Positions 17,167 to 26,573 are shown, counted from the stretch's first letter. The stretch: DNA of 36,354 nt from Comamonadaceae bacterium (GCA_947451285.1 CANFYL010000007.1:1-36354); one strand, 5' to 3'. Notes: a model not told the origin generated them from the letters alone. Numbers and translations are program-made.

Positions 17167-18591
17167 TCATCCGGACAGAGACGCCGCAAGCTGTCCCGCA
17201 TCGTCAGACTGCAACAGCCCTTGCATCAGGGCTTCTGTGCGAGCCATCGCAGTTAGACCAACGCGCTGAAGTCCGGCAGAGCGAAAACGCGCCAAGACAT
17301 CGTCGGCAGTGGCATTGACCACATCGTCCAAGCGTTTTTCAAGTCGAGTGCCATCGGCCAGTTGCACCGCCACGGCACCGCCTTGATGCGTGGGATAGGC
17401 AAGCGTCATGGCAGGGTCAACCTCAAGGCCTGTGATGGACAGTAAGCGATGCAAATTCGCATCCTCGAGTAAATCAAAATTCGCCTCAGTCACATCCTTC
17501 ATCAACAGAGCAGCCGCGACATTGAACTGAATGCTCATCTTGGCTTGCAACGCATGGAGATAAGGGCCCGAAAAATTACAACCCGGGTAGTTGGCGCCCG
17601 CACTTGGCACTCGGATGGTGATAGCCACAATGCGCTCGATCACACATGCCTGCATACGCGCAATGGCAATGGCTGCTTGACTCGCCGTTTGCGCAAAATT
17701 ACAGGCGGGCACGGGCTTGTGATAAACCGACAATATCTCAGGCGAGTTCTTAAAAAGAGCCACCGATGAAGCAGCATCGCGCTTACCGTGCGCTGCGAAC
17801 AGGCCCGCCTCGCCGTCCAAGGCGGTGGGCGACCCAAACGCACCGGCTTGCGCCAACAACACAGAGCTCACTGCATTGCGGGACGCATAGCCCACATGAA
17901 AATACATTTCACTGCCGCCTGTGTGTCCCCACTGGTTAAATCCAGCCACGGTATTGGTCGCCAAGCCGATGGCACTGGCTGACTGTTGCACATCCAAACC
18001 CAGCAAACGAGCGCCCGCTGCTGCTGCACCAATCGGTCCTGTGATGCCCGTTGGACGGAAGAGACGCGCCATGTGCGGATCCATCAAAGCACGCCCAATT
18101 TGCGCACCCACCTCATAACCTACGACCACAGCTGCCATGAAATCTTCACCACTGACACGCTGGTGTTGTGACAAAGCCAACAGGGTGGGTAGTACTGCAA
18201 CACCTAAGTGGCTGATGCTGGCCGAGTGCATGTCTTCACGTACCAACCCATGTCCCATGACTGAGTTGACGAACGCCGCATCGGCCAAAGAAGAAGCCTG
18301 CGACATCCCAATGATGTTGGCCACGTTGGAGGAATGCGTGTGCCCAAGAGAAGCGGGGGCAGCCATTTGCATGGCCTGACGACTCCAGGGTTTCTCTGCA
18401 GCCTCATAGGAACAGCCAATTAAGTCGAACAAGCAGGTTTTGACTTTTGCCAATACCGACGTGTCGAAATCATGGATGGACACCTGCCCCACTTGCATGG
18501 CGATACGGACCGCCAAAGGCGGATGCGCATCAAGGGAGCTGTCGCTGTCAGCGTGCGCTCTGTCCACATAGGAAGCGAATGAGTTCTGCAA
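17167..18591 (-). CDS. MmgE/PrpD family protein
   Basis: 474 aa. VVVGYEVGAQIGRALMDPHMARLFRPTGITGPIGAAAAGARLLGLDVQQSASAIGLA, LAQAGAFGSPTALDGEAGLFAAHG. Confidence 0.9.
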   Translation of the reverse strand: MQNSFASYVDRAHADSDSSLDAHPPLAVRIAMQVGQVSIHDFDTSVLAKVKTCLFDLIGCSYEAAEKPWSRQAMQMAAPASLGHTHSSNVANIIGMSQASSLADAAFVNSVMGHGLVREDMHSASISHLGVAVLPTLLALSQHQRVSGEDFMAAVVVGYEVGAQIGRALMDPHMARLFRPTGITGPIGAAAAGARLLGLDVQQSASAIGLATNTVAGFNQWGHTGGSEMYFHVGYASRNAVSSVLLAQAGAFGSPTALDGEAGLFAAHGKRDAASSVALFKNSPEILSVYHKPVPACNFAQTASQAAIAIARMQACVIERIVAITIRVPSAGANYPGCNFSGPYLHALQAKMSIQFNVAAALLMKDVTEANFDLLEDANLHRLLSITGLEVDPAMTLAYPTHQGGAVAVQLADGTRLEKRLDDVVNATADDVLARFRSAGLQRVGLTAMARTEALMQGLLQSDDAGQLAASLSG

Positions 18592-18694
18592 TCAACTGTC
18601 TCCTGTAGTCAGCGGCTTGGTTGAACTCTCCAATACCCGCCTTTGATTTTTTTTGCATGCTAGCCCTCCCTTACAAATCTCGCAATCGCGCTTT

Positions 18695-18722
18695 TGCGCA
18701 TATCAGACTGCGCATGCCAGAC
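18695..18722. repeat. Tandem 14-bp direct repeat, operator-like
   Basis: TGCGCATATCAGAC (18695-18708) immediately followed by TGCGCATGCCAGAC (18709-18722), 12/14 identical. The first copy matches 7075-7088 at 13/14. Confidence 0.6.
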
Positions 18723-18729
18723 ATAGCAC

Positions 18730-18758
18730 TTGGCGATTGAAGACAGTTTGAAGATACT
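18730..18758 (+). promoter_or_regulatory. Putative sigma70 promoter of the plus-strand block C
   Basis: TTGGCG (18730-18735), 17-bp spacer, GATACT (18753-18758), just downstream of the tandem repeat and 35 bp upstream of the ATG at 18793. Confidence 0.4.
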
Positions 18759-18792
18759 CGGCGTCTGATGCGTCAATCGATAGGAGAAAGTA

Positions 18793-19593
18793 ATGTCAAA
18801 CACCGAGGTCTATGAAGTCTTTGCTGTGCGCTATGCCACACGACCTGCCCAGCGCCGAGATCACTTTGTAGGAGGAGACCCGCATGACGGCTCCATGCCC
18901 ATGGACTACTTTGTATGGTTGATCAGAAACGAGCACAGAACTTTCGTGGTGGATACGGGTTTTCACGCAGACATGGCCATCAAGCGTCAACGCGAATACC
19001 TGCGCTCACCCAAACAAGGGTTGTCCCTAATTGGGGTTGACACGAATGAGGTCACCGACGTGATCCTCACCCACTTGCACTATGACCACGTAGGAACTTT
19101 TGACGATTTTCCAAAAGCACAGTTTCATCTGCAGGATGCAGAGATGAGTTTTGCGACGGGTCGTCACATGTGCAACGCGCATATGAACCACGGCTACGAA
19201 GTCGAGGAGGTGGTGTCGATGGTGCGTCTGGTCTACAAAGACCGAGTTACCTTCTACCAAGGCGCCCAAGAGCTGGCACCCGGGGTGTCGATTCACCACA
19301 TTGGCGGTCACACAGATGGCCTGCAATGTGTGCGGGTGATGACACAGCGAGGTTGGGTCGTGCTCGCCTCTGATGCGAGCCACTTCTACGAGCACATGCG
19401 CAGCCATCGTTATTTCACCTTGGTGTTTAACTTAGGCGACATGCTCAACGGCTATCGGACGCTCTACGAGCTCGCGGCCTCTCCAGACCATGTGGTGCCG
19501 GGTCATGACCCATTGGTCATGCAGTACTACCCTGCGCCTAGCCCTGAACTCGAAGGCATCGTGGTGCGACTTGATGTTGCGCCCAAAGCCTAA
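18793..19593 (+). CDS. MBL-fold metallo-hydrolase, N-acyl homoserine lactonase-like family
   Basis: ILTHLHYDHVGTFDDFPKAQFHLQ (HxHxDH), HHIGGHTDGLQCV, LASDASHFYEHM, VVPGHDPLVM. SD TAGGAGAAAGTA-ATG. Confidence 0.9.
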   Translation: MSNTEVYEVFAVRYATRPAQRRDHFVGGDPHDGSMPMDYFVWLIRNEHRTFVVDTGFHADMAIKRQREYLRSPKQGLSLIGVDTNEVTDVILTHLHYDHVGTFDDFPKAQFHLQDAEMSFATGRHMCNAHMNHGYEVEEVVSMVRLVYKDRVTFYQGAQELAPGVSIHHIGGHTDGLQCVRVMTQRGWVVLASDASHFYEHMRSHRYFTLVFNLGDMLNGYRTLYELAASPDHVVPGHDPLVMQYYPAPSPELEGIVVRLDVAPKA

Positions 19594-19634
19594 TGCGCCT
19601 ATTGCAAAGAACGAACATCAAAGGAGATATGCAC

Positions 19635-20606
19635 ATGATCAATCGGCGCAAAGCACTCACAGGTATGGTGGCAGGTAGCTCCGTCTTGCTGACCCACTCG
19701 CTCACGCATGCCCAAGACTTACCTGATCGAACGGTGCGTTTGGTTGTTCCGTTTGCCGCTGGTGGTGGCGTCGATGCTTTGGCACGCCCGTTTGCTGTCG
19801 AGCTGGGCAAAATTCTCAACCGATCCGTAGTGGTAGAAAACAAGGCCAGCGCCACGGGTCAGATTGGAACCGCCGACGTGGCCAAGGCAACGCCAGATGG
19901 CAGCACTTTGTTGATCAGCTCTGCGGCATTCGGAACGACCCCTTCATTTGTCCCCAAATTGCCCTACGACATCTTCAAAGACTTTGAGCCCGTCACCATC
20001 CTTGCAGCGACGCCCCAAGTGTTGGTCGCACCTGTGGCTTTTAAGGCCAATACCTTTGCAGAGGTGTTGCAAATGGCACGCAACAACATGCAGATCAACT
20101 TTGCATTACCTGGCAGCAGTGGCATCCAACGCTTGGCCACCGAACTACTGACCACCACCGCACAAATTCAAGTCACAAAAGTCCCCTACAAAGGTGCAGG
20201 GGCGGCATTCACCGATTTGATTGCAGCCCGTATTGACCTGATGTTTGACAACCCTGGTTCGTCGATGGTGCATGTCAACAGTGGACGTTTGAAAGTCATC
20301 GCCACCACTGGAGCTCGCCGCTTGCCCACACTGCCCAACGTTCCCACCGTAGCAGAAACTTTCCCTGGCTTTGAAGCGCTCAACTGGTTCATTGTGGCAG
20401 CCCCGGCGGGTACGCCCAGCGCAATTCTTGATCGACTCAACGATGCATGTGCGCAAGCCTTACGCAGCGATGCCATGCGACAGGTACTCGAACGTGACGG
20501 TCTTCAACCTATGGGCAATGGCCGTGTGCAAGCGCAACAGTTTTTACGCAACGAGTTCACCAAATGGGACAAGATTGTGCGAGATAAAAATCTCTCGGCT
20601 GACTGA
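19635..20606 (+). CDS. Bug/TctC family substrate-binding protein
   Basis: Start at MINRRKALTG with SD AAAGGAGATATGCAC-ATG (ORF track start is 19593). LPDRTVRLVVPFAAGGGVDALARPFA, VVVENKASATGQIGTADVAKATPDG. Confidence 0.92.
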   Translation: MINRRKALTGMVAGSSVLLTHSLTHAQDLPDRTVRLVVPFAAGGGVDALARPFAVELGKILNRSVVVENKASATGQIGTADVAKATPDGSTLLISSAAFGTTPSFVPKLPYDIFKDFEPVTILAATPQVLVAPVAFKANTFAEVLQMARNNMQINFALPGSSGIQRLATELLTTTAQIQVTKVPYKGAGAAFTDLIAARIDLMFDNPGSSMVHVNSGRLKVIATTGARRLPTLPNVPTVAETFPGFEALNWFIVAAPAGTPSAILDRLNDACAQALRSDAMRQVLERDGLQPMGNGRVQAQQFLRNEFTKWDKIVRDKNLSAD

Positions 20607-20617
20607 ACGCTTCATCC

Positions 20618-21427
20618 ATGACGCTCGCCAATCACAACCCACATTCATTGCAGGGCCGTCGCGCCTTAATCACTGGGTCAACCGATGGCCTTGGTTTGGC
20701 CATAGCACAAGGGTTGGCCGAATCAGGTTGCCATGTGGCCTTGCACGGATTGCAAGACGCGGCCTTGATGTCGCCGGTGCTAGAGCACATGCAAACTGAA
20801 CATGGCATTCAGGCCAGCTACTGCCGCAGCGACCTTTCAACACGGCAAGGTATTGAGGACCTGCATGCCCAAGTCTGTGCAACAGGAAAGGCGCCAGACA
20901 TCTTGATCAACAACGCCGTCATGCGCCACTTTGGCCCCATAGAAACACTGCCTTTTGAGGACTGGCAACAAGCCTTGAATGTCAACCTGAGTGCAGCTTT
21001 TGGTTTGATACAGAAGGTACTCCCAAACATGAAGTCGCAAGTCTGGGGACGCATCATTCAAATGACCTCGGTCTATGGGCTGCGTGGAACAGCGCAGCGA
21101 GTGGACTATGTCACGACCAAAACCGCCCTGATTGGCTTGACCCGCGCCGTGGCAGCCGAAACAGTGACAGACGGCATCACCAGCAATGCGATATGCCCTG
21201 GGTCGGTGCTGACACCCGGCACTGACATACGCGTGCTTGACATGATGCGCGAACGATCTATGTCTCGCGAAGAGGCTGAAATCGAGTTCCTTCAAAACAA
21301 GCAACCCACCCAACGTTTTGTTCGAGCACAAGACGTGGCTGCCAGTGTGGTGTTTTTGTGCAGCCCAGCGGCCAGTGAAATCACGGGTCACGTGCTGCCC
21401 ATCGACGGTGGATGGTCCGCCCTATGA
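20618..21427 (+). CDS. SDR family oxidoreductase (3-hydroxybutyrate dehydrogenase-like)
   Basis: RRALITGSTDGLGLAIAQGLAESG, DILINNAVMRHFGP, YVTTKTALIGLTRAVA, AICPGSVLTPGTD, HVLPIDGGW. Confidence 0.92.
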   Translation: MTLANHNPHSLQGRRALITGSTDGLGLAIAQGLAESGCHVALHGLQDAALMSPVLEHMQTEHGIQASYCRSDLSTRQGIEDLHAQVCATGKAPDILINNAVMRHFGPIETLPFEDWQQALNVNLSAAFGLIQKVLPNMKSQVWGRIIQMTSVYGLRGTAQRVDYVTTKTALIGLTRAVAAETVTDGITSNAICPGSVLTPGTDIRVLDMMRERSMSREEAEIEFLQNKQPTQRFVRAQDVAASVVFLCSPAASEITGHVLPIDGGWSAL

Positions 21428-22800
21428 AACAAGACCCAACGACGCAGTTGTCGTCACGGGTATGCGACTTTGTCGCTTCTGCCCAATGGACCGATGTGCC
21501 GGTCGATGTGCGACACGAACTCAAACGAAGCTTGTTGAATTATTTTGCGGTAGGGTTTGCGGGTGCCACTGACCCCTCCATTGAAATAGTGGTGAACACC
21601 TTGTCTGCGTTTGCTGCCAATGCACAAGCGGGCTTGATCGGCCGCAGCGAGCGCACGGATGTCTTGAATGCTGCTGCACTCAATGCCATGAGCGCCAATG
21701 TATTTGACTTTGATGACACGCATGAGCGCACCGTGATTCATCCCACCGGTCCTGTAGCGGCAGCACTGCTTGCCCATGCACAGTTGCAGCCCTTGGATGG
21801 CGCTGATTTTTTGCATGCGCTGTTGCTAGGTATTGAAATCGAGTGCCGTGTGGGCAACGCCATCTCACCCAGACACTATGCGCGGGGTTGGCATATCACC
21901 TCAACCTGCGGCGTGCTCGGTGCAGCCATGGCCGTGGGACGGGTACTTCAACTCACCCCCCAACAACTCAAATGGGCCTTGGGCTCAGCCAGCAACCAAG
22001 CCTGCGGTTTGGTGGAAACCTTAGGCACCATGGCCAAAAGCACAAGTGTCGGCAACGCGGCCCGCAATGGTTTACTCAGTGCCTTGTTGGCTGCACGCAA
22101 TTTCACCGGACCCGAGCAGCCTCTTGAAGGACAACGCGGCTTTTTGCAAGTGATGGGCGAATCGCCAGACCTGTCATGCATCACCGAAGGCCTAGGCCAG
22201 CATTGGGAGGTACAAGGCAATAGTTACAAGCCTTACCCATGTGGCGTGGTGCTCAACCCTGTCATTGAAGCGTGTTTGGAATTGGCGCATCAAGAGGGTA
22301 TGCAACAGTTGCTGCACACTGAGTTGGTAGCCATTGAATTGACCGGACACCCTTTGCTGCGTCAACGAACCGATCGACCTGCCGTCACAACTGGGCGCGC
22401 CTCACAAGTATCTGCCCAACACGCGGTGGCAGCCAGTCTTCTCAAAGGACGTGCTGGTTTGGCCGAGTTCAGCGATGCAGTGGTACAAGACCCCGCCGTG
22501 CGGGCGCTGGGGCAATGCTTGCACTTCATAGACGATGCCAGCTATGGCATCGATGCGGCCAAGGTCACCCTTCAATTCAAGAACCATGCAAGCGTCAGCC
22601 GTCACATCGCACACGCCCGTGGGTCGGTCAAACATCCACTCAGCGACGCAGAAATAGAAGAGAAGTTTCTCAGCCTCTCAAGTGCTCACCTCAATCCTTC
22701 ACAAGCGCAAACCTTGATTGATGCCATCTGGCAGATTGAGACGATGCCCAATGTCGCCGCTTTGATGCAAATGGCGCAAGTTTCACCCCGACACCCATGA
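21424..22800 (+). CDS. MmgE/PrpD family protein
   Basis: FDFDDTHERTVIHPTGPVAAALLA motif, LLGIEIECRVGNAISPRHYARGWHITSTCGVLGAAMAVGRVL, YKPYPCGVVLNPVIEA. The start at 21424 overlaps the upstream stop (ATGA). Confidence 0.93.
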   Translation: MKQDPTTQLSSRVCDFVASAQWTDVPVDVRHELKRSLLNYFAVGFAGATDPSIEIVVNTLSAFAANAQAGLIGRSERTDVLNAAALNAMSANVFDFDDTHERTVIHPTGPVAAALLAHAQLQPLDGADFLHALLLGIEIECRVGNAISPRHYARGWHITSTCGVLGAAMAVGRVLQLTPQQLKWALGSASNQACGLVETLGTMAKSTSVGNAARNGLLSALLAARNFTGPEQPLEGQRGFLQVMGESPDLSCITEGLGQHWEVQGNSYKPYPCGVVLNPVIEACLELAHQEGMQQLLHTELVAIELTGHPLLRQRTDRPAVTTGRASQVSAQHAVAASLLKGRAGLAEFSDAVVQDPAVRALGQCLHFIDDASYGIDAAKVTLQFKNHASVSRHIAHARGSVKHPLSDAEIEEKFLSLSSAHLNPSQAQTLIDAIWQIETMPNVAALMQMAQVSPRHP

Positions 22801-22828
22801 CATCCGTACAACCCTAGGAGAATCCAGC

Positions 22829-23794
22829 ATGAACAAATGGCTCATTGGCTTGCTGCTCAGCGCTTGGCTGCCAACGCTGGCACTGGCTCAGGGAGCTTTT
22901 GCTCCCACCCGCAGTGTCACCATCGTGGTTCCGTTTCCACCGGGAGGAGGAACGGATGCATTGGCTCGTATCTTGGGTGAAAAACTCACCCACATCTGGA
23001 AACAACAGGTCATTGTGGACAACCGGGCTGGCGCACAAGGAAATATCGGCACCGGCTTTGCAGCCAAAGCAGCGCCTGACGGTTACACCTTGGCACTGGC
23101 CCACCAAGGCGTGTTCACTGTCAACCCGCACCTCTATAAAGACGCGCCATTTGATCCACTGAAAGATTTCAAGCCGGTCATCCGTGGCACCCAGCAACCT
23201 TTTGTGCTGGTGGCCCATCCCTCCCTGGCAGCCAACTCGGTCAAAGAACTGGTGGTCTTGGCCAAAAGCCAACCGGGTAAATTATTTTTTGGCTCGAGTG
23301 CCTCAGGCCCTCAACTGGCAGGTGAGTTGCTGAAGTTTGCCACCCAGATCGACATGACCCACGTCGCCTACAAAGGGGCAGGGCCCGCGGTGGTTGATCT
23401 GCTGGCTGGCCATATTCCCCTGATGGTCGCCAACCCGACTTCGGTAGCCCCCCATGTGCGCAGCGGCAAACTCAAAGCCTTGGTTTTGTTTGGCAAAGAC
23501 CCATTGGATGTATTGCCAGGCACGCCCACTGCGGACCAAGCAGGCTATCCAGCTCTAGGCGATATGCCCGAGTGGTATGGAATTGCCGTACCTGTCGCCA
23601 CGCCCCAAGCGCTGGTGATGGCCTTGAATAAAGACCTCAACGACGCACTCAACGACGCCAATGTTCAAAGCCGCATTCGAACCTTGGGATTGGTGCCGGC
23701 CGCCAGTACGCCGCAAGAATTTGCAGATCAAATTCAGCGTGACTACCAAAGCACCGCGCGACTTGTCAAACTTTCAGGCATCGAAAAGCAATGA
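22829..23794 (+). CDS. Bug/TctC family substrate-binding protein
   Basis: Signal peptide, RSVTIVVPFPPGGGTDALARILGEKL, VDNRAGAQGNIGTGFAAKAAPDGYTLAL. SD CTAGGAGAATCCAGC-ATG. Confidence 0.94.
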   Translation: MNKWLIGLLLSAWLPTLALAQGAFAPTRSVTIVVPFPPGGGTDALARILGEKLTHIWKQQVIVDNRAGAQGNIGTGFAAKAAPDGYTLALAHQGVFTVNPHLYKDAPFDPLKDFKPVIRGTQQPFVLVAHPSLAANSVKELVVLAKSQPGKLFFGSSASGPQLAGELLKFATQIDMTHVAYKGAGPAVVDLLAGHIPLMVANPTSVAPHVRSGKLKALVLFGKDPLDVLPGTPTADQAGYPALGDMPEWYGIAVPVATPQALVMALNKDLNDALNDANVQSRIRTLGLVPAASTPQEFADQIQRDYQSTARLVKLSGIEKQ

Positions 23795-23900
23795 TGACAT
23801 GGGTCAAAGATGTGACCTTGTGATAAGCGCAAACTGGCTACACTGACCGCGCATTGCGACTGGGTAACCCGTAGCGATGTCAAAAAAATAGGAGGCAAAA

Positions 23901-24905
23901 ATGAAAAACGTATTCACCACATTGGCATTAACGGCTGGGCTTTTTATAACCACCGCTGCAAATGCTGAGGTTTCAGAAATTCGTGTGCCATTGGGTGCAG
24001 GTGGCTTTGGTTTTTTGCCCTTGCACATCATGAAGACGCACAACTTGGTCGAAAAACATGCCGATTTGCAGGGCGTGAAGGTCAAAGTCAACTGGTCTAA
24101 CTTTGGCGGCCCCTCAGCCATGATCGATGCCTTGGTCTCGGGTTCGGCAGATTTCATTTCAGCCGGCCCGCCCTCTTTCTTAATTCTCTGGGACAAGACC
24201 AAGGGCGGTGTCGATGTCAAAGGGGTTGCGGCGATGAGCTCTATGCCCATGAACCTCAACACCCGTGCAGAACACCTCAAAACTGTCGATGACCTCAGGG
24301 GCAACGACAAAGTGGCTGTGACCTCGGTCAAGTCATCCATCCCCTCCATCGTGATGCAAATGTATGCCGTTAAAAAATACGGCAAAGAACAGGCCTTTCG
24401 CTTTGACCCATTCACTGTCAGCATGACCCATGGTGATGCCGCATCGGCCCTTCTGTCCAACAGTGCTGGAATCAGCGGACACTTTGCTTCAGCGCCGCTT
24501 GACCAAGCTGAACGCAAGACACCAGGCGTGCGCTCGATCATGAACTCGGACGATGTGATGGGTGGCTCCACCACCTTCACCATGATCTCAACCACCAAAC
24601 GATTTCAAGAGCGAAACCCTAAGGTTTACGGCGCTTTTTTAAGTGCACTCAAGGAAGCCCAAGACATGATCAAAAATGACAAGCCGGGTTCAGCTCAAAT
24701 TTTGATTGACTCAATGGGTGGCGGCAAATGGACACTCAACGACATGGTGGCGATGCTCAACGACCCATCGATCAAATACACCACTGCGCCTGAAAATGTT
24801 ATGAAATATGCGAACTTCATGCACGACATCGGCTCTCTGAAAAACCGCCCAACTTCTGTGCGTGACTTGTTTTTTCCTGGCGTTGATTTGTCATCCGGCA
24901 ACTGA
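23901..24905 (+). CDS. ABC transporter substrate-binding protein, NitT/TauT (nitrate/sulfonate/taurine) type
   Basis: Signal peptide, IRVPLGAGGFGFLPLHIMKTHNLVEKHA, NFGGPSAMIDALVSGSADFISAGPPSFLILWDKTKG. SD AGGAGGCAAAA-ATG. Confidence 0.88.
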   Translation: MKNVFTTLALTAGLFITTAANAEVSEIRVPLGAGGFGFLPLHIMKTHNLVEKHADLQGVKVKVNWSNFGGPSAMIDALVSGSADFISAGPPSFLILWDKTKGGVDVKGVAAMSSMPMNLNTRAEHLKTVDDLRGNDKVAVTSVKSSIPSIVMQMYAVKKYGKEQAFRFDPFTVSMTHGDAASALLSNSAGISGHFASAPLDQAERKTPGVRSIMNSDDVMGGSTTFTMISTTKRFQERNPKVYGAFLSALKEAQDMIKNDKPGSAQILIDSMGGGKWTLNDMVAMLNDPSIKYTTAPENVMKYANFMHDIGSLKNRPTSVRDLFFPGVDLSSGN

Positions 24906-24912
24906 AACTTGT

Positions 24913-25695
24913 ATGACTGAAAACACTCCACCCCCGTTGCTGTCGGTTCAAGGGGTGACCCTTCAGTACCGAACCGACGATCACTTGGTCACGGCCACCT
25001 ACCAAGTCAGTTTTGATGTTTTCAAGTCTGATCGCTATGTGATCTTGGGGGCCTCAGGTTGCGGCAAGTCCTCGCTTCTCAAAGCCGTCGGTGGGTTTAT
25101 CAATCCGGTGGAAGGCAGCATTCGTCTCAACGGACAAAAGATTCATCGACCCGGTCCTGACCGCGTGATGGTGTTTCAAGAGTTTGATCAACTTTTACCT
25201 TGGAAGACGGTGCTAGAAAACGTGGTCTTTGCTCTCACCGCGAGTGGCACACTGAATCGCCCAGAAGCTGTTGATCGCGCCCTGCACTACATCGAGAAGG
25301 TCAATCTTTCTGGCTTCGCCCACAGTCTTCCCCACACCTTGTCCGGTGGCATGAAGCAACGTGCTGCCATTGCCAGAGGCATGGCCATGGAGCCCGACAT
25401 CTTGCTGATGGACGAACCCTTCGCTGCACTTGACGCCTTAACGCGAAGCAAGATGCAAGAAGAGTTGCTTCAACTGTGGGAAGACACCCGCTTTACCGTG
25501 CTGTTTGTGACGCATTCGATTCCCGAAGCCGTGCGCATAGGCAACCGAATCTTGTTGCTGAGCCCCCACCCAGGACAAGTCAGAGCAGAACTTCATGCAC
25601 AAGGGCTCGACAGCGTGGGACCCTCTGGACAACCCCTGGTGCAAGAAATTGAGGCCCTGCTGTTTGACAGCCAAGCAAGGATTGCCCATGCATGA
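24913..25695 (+). CDS. ABC transporter ATP-binding protein, NitT/TauT type
   Basis: ILGASGCGKSSLLKAVGGF, LSGGMKQRAAIARGMAMEPDILLMDEPFAALDALTR. The start is refined to MTENTPP at 24913. Confidence 0.94.
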   Translation: MTENTPPPLLSVQGVTLQYRTDDHLVTATYQVSFDVFKSDRYVILGASGCGKSSLLKAVGGFINPVEGSIRLNGQKIHRPGPDRVMVFQEFDQLLPWKTVLENVVFALTASGTLNRPEAVDRALHYIEKVNLSGFAHSLPHTLSGGMKQRAAIARGMAMEPDILLMDEPFAALDALTRSKMQEELLQLWEDTRFTVLFVTHSIPEAVRIGNRILLLSPHPGQVRAELHAQGLDSVGPSGQPLVQEIEALLFDSQARIAHA

Positions 25696-26557
25696 GCCCG
25701 TACCAGACTCTCGCGTCGATGTGATCCACATCGTGCGCCCACCCCAAGAAATTTTGGTCCATCAGCGACTGGGGGCCTTGACCCTCTTGTGGAACAACAG
25801 CAGCCTCCGCAAAACCTTGGTGTTGGTGTGCTTGGCGCTGTTGTGGGAAGGCTATGCCAGTTGGCAAGACAACCCCTTGATCTTTCCTACCTTGTCAGAA
25901 ACCTTGCAAGCCTTTTGGAGCGGCTTGCTGGACGGCAAGATCATCTGGGCAACGTGGTCTTCCATCAAGGTGTTGTTACAAGGCTATATCGCCGGCATGT
26001 TCTTTGCTGCCATCCTGACGGCATTTGCAAGCGCCACGCGCATTGGGTCTGATTTCTTAGAAACGCTCACCGCCATGTTCAATCCCCTGCCCTCCATTGC
26101 CTTGCTGCCTTTGGCGATGATTTGGTTTGGCTTGGGCGAGGGCAGCATTGTGTTTGTCCTGATTCATGCGGTGCTGTGGGCAGTGGCGCTCAATACCCAT
26201 GCTGGCTTTCGTTCGGTGAGTCCCACCTGGCGCATGGTCGGTCAAAACTATGGCTTGTCGGCCACGGGCTATGTGCGCCACATCTTGATCCCAGGAGCCT
26301 TACCCAGTATTTTGACGGGTCTCAAAATTGGCTGGGCTTTTGCTTGGCGCACGCTGATCGCAGCTGAATTGGTCTTTGGGGCAAGTTCAGGCCAAGGTGG
26401 CTTGGGTTGGTTTATTTTTCAACATAAAAACATGCTTGATATTCCCAACGTATTTGCGGGCCTGCTGACCGTGATCTTGTTTGGGTTGTTGGTCGAGAAT
26501 TTGGTTTTTAAAACACTTGAGCGAAGGACCGTGGTTCGATGGGGCATGCAGTCCTAA
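25688..26557 (+). CDS. ABC transporter permease, NitT/TauT (SsuC/TauC-like) type
   Basis: LPSIALLPLAMIWFGLGEGSIVFVLIHAVLWAVALNTHAGF, HILIPGALPSILTGLKIGWAFAWRTLIAAELVFG. The start at 25688 overlaps the ATPase stop by 8 nt. Confidence 0.93.
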   Translation: MHEPVPDSRVDVIHIVRPPQEILVHQRLGALTLLWNNSSLRKTLVLVCLALLWEGYASWQDNPLIFPTLSETLQAFWSGLLDGKIIWATWSSIKVLLQGYIAGMFFAAILTAFASATRIGSDFLETLTAMFNPLPSIALLPLAMIWFGLGEGSIVFVLIHAVLWAVALNTHAGFRSVSPTWRMVGQNYGLSATGYVRHILIPGALPSILTGLKIGWAFAWRTLIAAELVFGASSGQGGLGWFIFQHKNMLDIPNVFAGLLTVILFGLLVENLVFKTLERRTVVRWGMQS

Positions 26558-26573
26558 AGCCCGTCACAAACAT

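Noticed and set aside
18651-18662. T-rich run (TTTTTTTT) in the 18592-18792 intergenic region as a terminator
   Set aside because: No GC-rich stem precedes it on either strand, and it lies between divergent genes where a terminator is not expected.
20837-21391. 184-aa minus-strand ORF opposite the SDR gene
   Set aside because: Antisense to a clear SDR with all expected motifs, and no domain evidence of its own.
23802-23817. GGTCA-AAGATG-TGACC inverted repeat and TTGTGA/TACACT boxes upstream of the NitT/TauT-type SBP
   Set aside because: The arms are only 5 bp and the -35/-10 spacing is 15 bp. Not enough to call a promoter or operator, though an internal promoter is possible in this 106-bp gap.
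23804-24598. 264-aa minus-strand ORF opposite the NitT/TauT-type substrate-binding protein
   Set aside because: Fully antisense to a well-supported gene (23901-24905). I recognise no family motifs in it, and the long mirror frame is a codon-bias effect.
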